DNA of 64,000 bases, from positions 2,046,001 through 2,110,000 of the forward strand of contig CBDDAF010000003.1 of the NCBI GenBank assembly GCA_965224815.1. The letters are read 5' to 3'. The DNA is from CAYPEL01 sp036479985. GTDB taxonomy: Bacteria > Pseudomonadota > Gammaproteobacteria > DSM-19610. The notes beneath the pieces were generated by a model. The model was not told the DNA's origin. It ran no database searches and saw only the letters and a list, made by a program, of their open reading frames with translations. Shown piece by piece: positions 54,095 to 61,313 of this stretch (the first letter of the stretch is position 1; every line of letters begins with the position of its first letter). The translations under genes and the position numbers were made by a program.

Positions 54095-55950
54095 GGCGCG
54101 TCATCCGTGTGCTTTGTCAATTGATCGTAATTTCTGGCCAGTGCATAGCGTGCCTGGTTACGGTAGCTGACAATACGTTGTTTACGTTTTTGCAATTCTT
54201 CGAGCGCCATTTTTTTCATGCTATTGCCGGTCTCTTGCATAGCTTGAGTAACTTGAGGCTGCAATGCGATTATCAGTGTCTGTAGTTTCAGGATGCGGTC
54301 ATCATAACCGGCAAATCCTTCATCAGCAGTTAGCAGGGCGTGCTCGACTATTGAGAGCTTCGTTTTGTTTTCCTGCATCGGCTTTTTAAGCGCTATTAGC
54401 TGTTTTTTTATTTTCCACATCCGGCTCTTGTAGTCGGCCTGAGCCTGCCAGTAGAGCACACCTTTTAGCCAGCGTGCCTTATCAGCAAGTTTCAGGGTGC
54501 GGCTATTTTCTGGTAACTTGCTGAGCCTGTCTTCAACGGACTTAATTTTGTTGAGTTGAGCGATTTCTGCTGTGGTTGCAACACCCAGTGGTTCATAATT
54601 ACTGGCTATATTGTACAAGCGGCTATTTAAATAATTCCACTCAGCATCCAGATCAATGGTTTTTTGTTTCTCGAGTTGTTTGCGTATTACCGGTGAACTT
54701 TTTTGGTAGGAAAGTCGGCGTGTATCGACCATACCTTGTAACAGGACAATAGTTTCTTCCCATTGCGTTAGTTGTCGATCCAGAAATGTCAGATCACGGA
54801 AGTTTTTCAGGTTTTCCTGAAAACGGTTATCTGAAAGCACATTGATTAGGTAGTTGTGTGCCGGTATTTCCTTGAGCGGTGTGTTGCGGCTTAACCAGCC
54901 ACCGGAAATAGTGCCGGGTAGTTGTGAAACAATCTGATCGAGTATGCCTGATTCAACCACGGAGGTTGCTTCAACCAATGTTGCTTCTTCATCATTAAAG
55001 TAATCGACTGCTTTGTTATAGAAGTGCATGGCGCGTTGTTGTTTGCCAAGCCGTTCGAAGGCAAAGGGCACTGCTAACTGCGCTTCTTGAACCGGCGCAT
55101 CATAACTGTCGCGTTTGATAAGTTCCTGCCAGGGAGTCAACGCATTTTTATAATCACCATTGGCGGCATCAGCCCAGCCTGCGCCGAGTAACGCGGCTTG
55201 TGAAGATGGTCCGGTGAGACGAACACGGTTCAGATATTTTCTGGCTTGTTGCGGTTGTTTGGCGCGCAAGAATTTATAACCTAATCCCAGATTGGCGCGG
55301 TCGCGCAAAGAGCGTAATTCTTCATCGCCAGTTTTTATTTCACCCAGATCATCAAGTTCCTTCTGACCAGCTTTGAGATCACCCGCACGTAACAGGGCGA
55401 TACCACGGTTGATACGCAGATATTCTTCTATCCCATCAGGTGCGCGGGTTTTGCTGAGCGTGTCAGCGGCAGCCTGGTTGTTACCCATGCCCATGCTGGT
55501 GTTGGCCAGCAGTAAGCGGTGTTCTGCTGAAAGCCGTTTGTTCTTAATGTTATCAACTGTTTCAAGTTGGGTTTGTGCCTTCGAAAATTGACCGCGCTGA
55601 TAGGCAATTTTTCCCAGGTAGTACCAAATTCTGTTTTGTACTGACTGTTCGGTTGTTTCATCGAGTGCGGCTTGAAATTGTTTCTCCGCTGCATTGCTCA
55701 AGCCATAGGAAAGCTGTAAACCACCTAATAGTAAATCGGCATCCTGAGTATGATTTCTCAGGTGGTTATTTTTTTGCGCCGCTAACAGGTGTGTCAGCGC
55801 CGTATAATAATCATCCTGATAATAATGGAACAGTACTTCACCATAGTGAAGATCCTGTACATTTTGCAGCTTCTTTTTACCCGACATAGCCGGGCTACTG
55901 GACAGTGCCAGTAAAAAGCATAACAGGGAGCTACTCAGCCTGACGGGCAT
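54091..55950 (-). CDS. TPR-repeat periplasmic protein
   Basis: 619 residues with a signal peptide (LSSSLLCFLLALSSSPAMS). TPR units fill the first half (EKQFQAALDETTEQSVQNRI, LGKIAYQRGQFSKAQTQLET); the C-terminal third is charged and helical (KMALEELQKRKQRIVSYRNQ), like a coiled coil. Stop overlaps the next gene. Begins immediately after the 172-residue gene. Confidence 0.85.
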   Translation of the reverse strand: MPVRLSSSLLCFLLALSSSPAMSGKKKLQNVQDLHYGEVLFHYYQDDYYTALTHLLAAQKNNHLRNHTQDADLLLGGLQLSYGLSNAAEKQFQAALDETTEQSVQNRIWYYLGKIAYQRGQFSKAQTQLETVDNIKNKRLSAEHRLLLANTSMGMGNNQAAADTLSKTRAPDGIEEYLRINRGIALLRAGDLKAGQKELDDLGEIKTGDEELRSLRDRANLGLGYKFLRAKQPQQARKYLNRVRLTGPSSQAALLGAGWADAANGDYKNALTPWQELIKRDSYDAPVQEAQLAVPFAFERLGKQQRAMHFYNKAVDYFNDEEATLVEATSVVESGILDQIVSQLPGTISGGWLSRNTPLKEIPAHNYLINVLSDNRFQENLKNFRDLTFLDRQLTQWEETIVLLQGMVDTRRLSYQKSSPVIRKQLEKQKTIDLDAEWNYLNSRLYNIASNYEPLGVATTAEIAQLNKIKSVEDRLSKLPENSRTLKLADKARWLKGVLYWQAQADYKSRMWKIKKQLIALKKPMQENKTKLSIVEHALLTADEGFAGYDDRILKLQTLIIALQPQVTQAMQETGNSMKKMALEELQKRKQRIVSYRNQARYALARNYDQLTKHTDDAP

Positions 55951-56469
55951 TTACCACTCCTTGACGGCAAATTCTGGCTGGAAGTTACTGGTCCGGTCAA
56001 CAATTTTCAGTTCGACATATTTTGGACCCAGGCTTTTTTTAAATTTTGTAGTCGCGCCACGTTTATAATCGCGGCCGTGCGGCCCTTTGCCAGTAAATAT
56101 GGCAACCAGTTCATGCTCACCCGTTTTCAGATTGCCGATATGAATGCGTTGCACGCCACCACGTATCAATGCTTCAACTTCACGTTCGGTGTACAAATAA
56201 TCAGCAACTTCTTTATCGTCAATTTTTATTTTGACAGAATCCAGGTCAAAGAAATTGCCAACATCCATGGAAACAAACACCGAAATTTGAGTATTGGATG
56301 GGAAAAGCAATTCTTCTTCGAGCGAAAACAGATCACGATTGAGTTCGACAACCTGTTTTTTCAGCGACTGGACGTTATCGTCGAGGCTTTTTTCTGCTGC
56401 GGGCTCGGCAATCGACAGAGCGGGCAATAGCAGCAGCCAAATACCCAGAATTTGATAAAAGTTTTTCAT
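55951..56469 (-). CDS. periplasmic protein, first gene of the ExbBD-TPR operon
   Basis: 172 residues with a signal peptide (MKNFYQILGIWLLLLPALSIA). A short helical segment (DNVQSLKKQVVELNRDLFSL) precedes a beta-rich domain (ISVFVSMDVGNFFDLDSVKI, RIHIGNLKTGEHELVAIFTG). No family recognised; comparable proteins tend to be encoded next to TPR/ExbBD genes. CAGGAG lies just upstream of the start. The operon runs without gaps from here to 47703, apart from 56 bases before exbB. Confidence 0.8.
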   Translation of the reverse strand: MKNFYQILGIWLLLLPALSIAEPAAEKSLDDNVQSLKKQVVELNRDLFSLEEELLFPSNTQISVFVSMDVGNFFDLDSVKIKIDDKEVADYLYTEREVEALIRGGVQRIHIGNLKTGEHELVAIFTGKGPHGRDYKRGATTKFKKSLGPKYVELKIVDRTSNFQPEFAVKEW

Positions 56470-56577
56470 GTGTTCTCCTGACTCGCGGGTGGAACGAAAT
56501 TTCTACACCGGTGAGGCTGTCTGGCTAGTCTTCCAGCAGTAGGTAGCGGCCATTTTCGCTCCCGGTTCAATCCTCTA

Positions 56578-56605
56578 GGTGATACAGGTCACAGTAAAAC
56601 TGTGA
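56578..56605. promoter_or_regulatory. possible CRP-type site and overlapping inverted repeat
   Basis: GGTGA-TACAGG-TCACA (56578-56593) matches the CRP consensus TGTGA-N6-TCACA at 9 of 10 defined bases; TCACAGT-AAA-ACTGTGA (56589-56605) is a perfect inverted repeat that overlaps it. Both are about 110-140 bases upstream of the ExbBD-TPR operon. The rest of the 309-base gap 56470-56778 shows no gene and no riboswitch I can recognise. Confidence 0.35.
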
Positions 56606-56778
56606 AGTAGTTCTCAAACACTATCAGCGTACTTTAATACAGTAATGCAAGTGTTGTGCCAGCAAAGATATCTATTTATTTAGTATAACCTACCCAGTGC
56701 TGATATTTTCCCTGTAAACAACCTAAGTGTTTCTGATTAACGACAAATTTATTCGGAGATATTTAGATTTCATCCTGC

Positions 56779-57789
56779 TTATTGGTAAATGGAGGCTTGT
56801 TCAAGCCCCTTTGAATAATGCATACGACCTTTGTTATCGATCAGTATCGCGTCAATATCGGGTAATCGGTTAATGAGTTGCAGGCCGCGTTCCCGGCCCA
56901 TCACAAAAATACTGGTCGATAAAGCGTCTGTTGAAGTGGCGTCTGGCCCAATTATTGTGACGCTTTGTAACTCACGGGCAGAATCACCGGTTTTGGGATT
57001 GAGAATATGGTGATAACGGATACCATCCAGTTCAAAATATCGTTCATAGTCACCTGATGTTGACACGGCAACATTTTCGAGTGGGATCTGGGCGGCCATC
57101 TTGTTTTTATCGCGTGGGTCGCGGATGCCTATTTGCCAGGGCCGTCCCCAGCGATTGCCGATGACACGGGTATCGCCGCCAGCCGTCACCAGCGCATTTT
57201 TTATATCCATTTGTTGCAGTAACTTAATACCATTATCTACAGCGTGTCCTTTAGCGATGCCACCCAAATCGATTTTTACGCCTGATTTGGAAAAACTGAC
57301 TGAATGCTCAGCTGGCTCAAGATGTATATTGTTGTAGTTAATTACATCGACAGCCTGTTTCAGATCCTGGCTATTCGGCTTTGTGTTGGTCCGGTAATCG
57401 TATAAGAAGCCAGCGCTGGCAAAAGTTATATCAAATGCGCCGTGAGTTAGGTTGGAGAACTCAATGCTGCGTTGTAATAGCTTGAGCATTTCTTTACTGA
57501 CGGCAACTTGTTGGTCTGCAGCCTGGTCATTGAGCTTAGCGAGTTCACTGTCCGGTTTGTAGGGGCTCATGCTTGCATCAATGCGCCGCATTTCATCCAT
57601 GACGGCATCAATAGCGTGTTGCGCCTGTTGCTTATTTTCGTGCTCAAGCTCAACTGTAATGCGCGTGCCCATGATGTCCTGTTGATCTTGGAGCCATTCG
57701 GCGCGGATGGAGCTGCTAAAAAGGGCCGGTAAAATCAGCAATAAAAAATGAGAGCGGCGCGGAAAACTTGCCGGTTTAGTAGGGTTCAT
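56779..57789 (-). CDS. apbE: ApbE family FAD:protein FMN transferase
   Basis: 336 residues with an N-terminal signal-type segment (FLLLILPALFSSSIRA) and no lipobox. Moves FMN from FAD to a Thr/Ser on an exported redox protein. Motifs: MGTRITVELEHEN, KIDLGGIAKGHAVDNGI, ALVTAGGDTRVIG, HILNPKTGDSA and the metal-binding TDALSTSIFVMG. No FMN-binding target domain is coded nearby; possible acceptors are the neighbouring DUF4266 or DUF3570 proteins. Confidence 0.92.
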   Translation of the reverse strand: MNPTKPASFPRRSHFLLLILPALFSSSIRAEWLQDQQDIMGTRITVELEHENKQQAQHAIDAVMDEMRRIDASMSPYKPDSELAKLNDQAADQQVAVSKEMLKLLQRSIEFSNLTHGAFDITFASAGFLYDYRTNTKPNSQDLKQAVDVINYNNIHLEPAEHSVSFSKSGVKIDLGGIAKGHAVDNGIKLLQQMDIKNALVTAGGDTRVIGNRWGRPWQIGIRDPRDKNKMAAQIPLENVAVSTSGDYERYFELDGIRYHHILNPKTGDSARELQSVTIIGPDATSTDALSTSIFVMGRERGLQLINRLPDIDAILIDNKGRMHYSKGLEQASIYQ

Positions 57790-57855
57790 ATTAATTGAAC
57801 CATTCTCGTCACTGCGTTCCTTGTAAAGACGAATTAATCAGAGATTTCTTAGACA

Positions 57856-59004
57856 TTAGAACCAGGCGGAGAGAAATATCTGATAGACGTTGGCGCCGAA
57901 GCTGTAAAACTCTTCCTCACCTGGCAAGTTGTTGCCCCTGGTAATATCCGTAAAATCATTATAGTTGAACAAGATTCTCCGGAATTTCATGTTGATTGCG
58001 GCTTTGTCAATAAAGTGCCAGCCCTTACTCAGGAATTCATAACGGAATCCCAATTCGAAAGAACGTGATCTGAAATCACTGAGTTCTTTGTCCCGGGCCA
58101 GAAAGTTTTGTGCATTCTCGTTTGGAAACAGGTCGCTGTAAAAATCTGCACCGGTTTGTTCGTATAGTCGGTAAAGGACTTCAAATGTCCATTTATCGCC
58201 GAGCGGGTGAACATAATTAAACTCAATGGTGTTTGCTGTGATGTCCCAATCATCGACATAAAATCTATATTTTCCGCCAACAGCAGCACGGTAAGGCAAA
58301 TAATATTTCAATTGCCCGGAAATCGCATTGCTGGATCGGGTATTTGGGTAGACTTCAAACTGTGAGGCTGTGGTTGTGGCTGTAGGCGTAGGCAGGTAGC
58401 GTACTAAGCGATAAGGGTTATTCAAAAATCCTGAATCAGTAATAGCCTCATAGTTAATTCCGGCTATCAGTTTTTTTGTCAGAATCTGCGTCATGGACAC
58501 GCGGTATTTCTGGTGGTTTGCGTCACCACCTCTATCTGGATTTGTATTGCTGGAGACTTCATCAATGCCTTTCGAGTAGCCGAGAGAAACAGTTGTCAGA
58601 TCTCCAAACATACTGTGGCTGATATCAAAACTAAATGTATCTGCCTGATAATCACTTTCATCACTGTTAGAGTAATTGAAAGACATGTTTGTATCGGCGT
58701 GCAGGTAATCCACACCAAAGGACATTTCAGTCCGCTGTTCAGAATAGGGGCTACCCTGTGAAATAACATCGACTGATGCGCTGCTGATACTGTCGACATA
58801 ATATTTTGCCGAAACAGAAAAGCGTCTGTTATCACCTTTACGTATCAGCAAGGCTGGGCCAGTAACCTCGACACCGCCACCATCATAGGAATGATATAAA
58901 ATATCAGCGCGATCTTCCGGTAAAACACCGGCAATCACACTTTGGCTGACTACCAATAAAAGTGTGATGACTCCCGCTAGCAGTGATTGACTAGTTACAG
59001 CCAC
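57856..59004 (-). CDS. DUF3570 outer-membrane beta-barrel protein
   Basis: About 382 residues from the GTG at 59004, chosen because GGAGG lies five bases upstream; the longest reading starts 30 bases earlier. Signal region LLAGVITLLLVVSQSVIA, then alternating-polarity beta strands ending in an aromatic residue (IFLSAWF), typical of outer-membrane barrels. DUF3570 proteins usually travel with DUF4266 and ApbE. The ribosome site lies in the last codons of the DUF4266 gene; the reading frames overlap by 14 bases. Confidence 0.87.
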   Translation of the reverse strand: MAVTSQSLLAGVITLLLVVSQSVIAGVLPEDRADILYHSYDGGGVEVTGPALLIRKGDNRRFSVSAKYYVDSISSASVDVISQGSPYSEQRTEMSFGVDYLHADTNMSFNYSNSDESDYQADTFSFDISHSMFGDLTTVSLGYSKGIDEVSSNTNPDRGGDANHQKYRVSMTQILTKKLIAGINYEAITDSGFLNNPYRLVRYLPTPTATTTASQFEVYPNTRSSNAISGQLKYYLPYRAAVGGKYRFYVDDWDITANTIEFNYVHPLGDKWTFEVLYRLYEQTGADFYSDLFPNENAQNFLARDKELSDFRSRSFELGFRYEFLSKGWHFIDKAAINMKFRRILFNYNDFTDITRGNNLPGEEEFYSFGANVYQIFLSAWF

Positions 59005-59218
59005 AGCCGCCTCCAGAACCACCGGTTGCGCCACGTGCCGCTTCCCTGACTTCGTAGATATGATCCATATAACCCTCAGAAATAGGGTCAGGGCTAAAGC
59101 TCATTATCGGATCGGCAAGATTGCTGCGCTCATAGGGTTTAACCCAGGGCTGAATATTGCTGCAGCCTGATAAGGTGCAAACTGCTAGCAGCAAACTAAG
59201 GGTGTGGCGTTTCACCAT
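58991..59218 (-). CDS. DUF4266 lipoprotein
   Basis: 75 residues. Lipobox LSGC (Cys19), DUF4266 core (NIQPWVKPYERSNLADPIMS, YMDHIYEVREAARGATGG) and a Gly-rich Cys-ending tail (GGSGGGCGCN). The A of its ATG is the last base of the TlpA stop codon (TAATG). It is probably anchored to a membrane on the periplasmic side; the Cys tail suggests a metal or redox role, possibly as partner of the TlpA protein or target of ApbE. Confidence 0.88.
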   Translation of the reverse strand: MVKRHTLSLLLAVCTLSGCSNIQPWVKPYERSNLADPIMSFSPDPISEGYMDHIYEVREAARGATGGSGGGCGCN

Positions 59219-59730
59219 TATTCCCGGATCAACTTACGCACTTGTTGCTGATACTGTTCGGCATAGCCGGGTTTGTAACCCTGATGCAAGTAGCGCATGT
59301 TGCCATCCCGATCGACCAGGACAGTGCTCGGCATGGCGACCACGTCATAAAGTTTGCTGACTTTGCTGGTGGTATCGTAGAGCACCGGGAAGCTGACTGG
59401 AATGCTCTTAAGCATATCCTTGGCTTTTGTGGAATCCGCCTCCACATTCACGCCCAGGATGGTGAAGCCCAGCGATTCGTATTGTTGATAAAGTTCTTCG
59501 AGCAGCGGCATTTCCTGACGGCAGGGGCCGCACCAGGATGCCCAGAAATTAATCATCACCACATCGCCGCGGTATTCGCTCAGTTTCAAATTTTTACCCG
59601 CACTGCTTTTTAGTGAAAAATCCGGAGCAGGGCCTTTGGATGAATCGGCGTTGGCGGGCATCATACCTATCAAGCTGGATACCAGCAGTGCAGGTAACAG
59701 GTGTTTCAATAAATGTTTAACAGATTTCAT
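59218..59730 (-). CDS. TlpA-like thioredoxin, exported
   Basis: 170 residues from the ATG at 59730, preferred because GAGG sits six bases before it; an ATG at 59742 is also in frame. Signal peptide (LLPALLVSSLIGMMPANA), then a TlpA/ResA fold with WASWCGPCRQEMPLL (C67 and C70), DTTSKVSKLYDV and the cis-Pro loop AMPSTVLVD. A reductant of disulfides or haem-binding Cys in the envelope. Together with DUF4266-DUF3570-ApbE it forms a conserved set. Confidence 0.93.
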   Translation of the reverse strand: MKSVKHLLKHLLPALLVSSLIGMMPANADSSKGPAPDFSLKSSAGKNLKLSEYRGDVVMINFWASWCGPCRQEMPLLEELYQQYESLGFTILGVNVEADSTKAKDMLKSIPVSFPVLYDTTSKVSKLYDVVAMPSTVLVDRDGNMRYLHQGYKPGYAEQYQQQVRKLIRE

Positions 59731-59845
59731 AGGGTACCTCATATCTCAACGTCTTTAAGTGGTTCTAAGTTATAACGGCGTTCCTGTGGATCAGTACTGT
59801 AGAAAACGTGAACTCAGTCACATTTTTGTTGATCAACTGGAAGTC

Positions 59846-60499
59846 TCAGAAAAATATAGACACACCTCCGGTGAATTCCAGATTGTGATTAGTTTGTCTT
59901 TGGCCAAGTAAATCAAGTTCAAATATATGATCACGCACATCGATTCTGAGAGACAGCCAGTCATTGATTAGTACTCGGTAGCCTGCGCCAATGTTCCAGG
60001 TAAGCGCATCATCACTCGCAAATCTTGAGCCGCCAACACCACCGATTACATACAGCGCTGAGGTAAATGCCCATTTTTTGCCGACAAATCCTTCCCCAGG
60101 GAGAATGTTGAAGCCAGCAGAGCCGTTAAGATAAGAGAGCTTCCGGTCATCATCCGACAATAATTGAATATTGCCGCTGAGCCGTTCAAAACTGGTTTCG
60201 CTGGTCTCGGTTTGGCCATAGGCGATCTCAGCAAAGATATCTTCGGTAACGTGATAAGTAAGCCGTATGCCATAAGCTGGATTGGTGCCGAAATCTTCGA
60301 CATTCATCACACCACCAAACAGCCCGATTTCAAAATTCTCAGTGTCTATTGCGGCGTCCTTGATATCACGCCGGTCGATTTCCGGATTGATAACCTGTTC
60401 GGTTTCTGCGGCATGGGCTTGCATCCCGGCAAACAGTGAGAGACTGACCAGGCAATAGCTGACAGGCCTTAGAAAAAGACTGCGAATCCTACGTTCCAT
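59846..60499 (-). CDS. outer-membrane beta-barrel protein (OMP_myx_plus-like)
   Basis: 217 residues with a signal peptide (CLVSLSLFAGMQAHA). The segment EIGLFGGVMNVEDFGTNPAYGIRLTYHVTEDIFAEIAYG is the hallmark of the outer-membrane beta-barrel family first noted in Myxobacteria. Ends in an aromatic residue (GGVSIFF). It overlaps the SH3-barrel gene by 31 bases, so the two are made together. Confidence 0.83.
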   Translation of the reverse strand: MERRIRSLFLRPVSYCLVSLSLFAGMQAHAAETEQVINPEIDRRDIKDAAIDTENFEIGLFGGVMNVEDFGTNPAYGIRLTYHVTEDIFAEIAYGQTETSETSFERLSGNIQLLSDDDRKLSYLNGSAGFNILPGEGFVGKKWAFTSALYVIGGVGGSRFASDDALTWNIGAGYRVLINDWLSLRIDVRDHIFELDLLGQRQTNHNLEFTGGVSIFF

Positions 60500-61191
60500 T
60501 CGTCGATCTCCTGATTCTCGTTAGTACTCTGAAAGATTACATAATGTTTATATTGTGCGCGTAGTATGAAGCGTCGTGCCAGATAAACTCTTGCACCGAC
60601 ACCCACGTGGCCAAGCTGGTCCACACGATCTATTTCCTGCACCAGCGTGACTTTTGGATTGGTGCGGATCACACCGGTTCCCAGTGTGAAAAAGGGTGAG
60701 ATTCGCCAGTTAGGAAAGGGGTGTGAAACCAGATTCAGATTACCCATCAACCCATCCGCAAAATTACTGAATATTTTAGAGACAGATAGTTCAACAGAGA
60801 GATTACGGGTAATTCCATAACCGCCATACAGAGTCAAATTGCTGGCATTTTCAAATTTGCCACCCAGTGTGCCAATTTCCCAGCGATGACGGGTAAATCC
60901 TGCAATATCGGGTTCCTCAATCTCGGTTTGTTCGCCACTTGGCGATAGTGTCAGCACCATCTGCTGACGCTTAACCCAGCCTTCCTTACCCCTTTCGGTG
61001 CGGACTTTGAACCAGTCGGTTTTGCGTTTAAGGATGGTAATCCAGGCATCACGCTCTTCCACATTAAATATGGGGTAGCCCCGGCCTGGGCCGGTATGCA
61101 TCTCGATATAGGGATCAGCAATCTGGACGGACGGATATTCGCGGGCATGACTGGCAGGCACCACCAGGCCTTGCAGCATAAATAGCAGCAA
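60469..61191 (-). CDS. SH3 domain plus outer-membrane beta-barrel protein
   Basis: At least 240 residues. A bacterial SH3 domain follows the signal (YIEMHTGPGRGYPIFNVEERDAW, WFKVRTERGKEGWVKRQQM), then a barrel of the same family as its neighbour (RWEIGTLGGKFENASNLTLYGG) ending in FAVFF. The hydrophobic signal core continues upstream of the first ATG (LSWFGLLLFM in frame), so the true start is probably a non-ATG codon near 61200-61240. SH3 domains of this type contact peptidoglycan, so the protein may tie the wall to the outer membrane. Confidence 0.82.
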   Translation of the reverse strand: MLLFMLQGLVVPASHAREYPSVQIADPYIEMHTGPGRGYPIFNVEERDAWITILKRKTDWFKVRTERGKEGWVKRQQMVLTLSPSGEQTEIEEPDIAGFTRHRWEIGTLGGKFENASNLTLYGGYGITRNLSVELSVSKIFSNFADGLMGNLNLVSHPFPNWRISPFFTLGTGVIRTNPKVTLVQEIDRVDQLGHVGVGARVYLARRFILRAQYKHYVIFQSTNENQEIDEWNVGFAVFF

Positions 61192-61313
61192 TCCAAACCA
61201 CGAAAGCCAGCCGTGGTGGCTGTCCAGCAGTGTAAAATCCTTGTTCAGCTCTGTTCCCTTAACTTCTATAACCAGGCTGTATTGTAAAAAGTATCAATTA
61301 AAACAGCAAATTA

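Noticed and set aside
56470..56778. c-di-GMP or other riboswitch in the leader of the ExbBD-TPR operon
   Set aside because: AGGTAGCGGC on the plus strand briefly recalled a GEMM motif, but it is on the wrong strand for the operon and the other conserved parts are missing.
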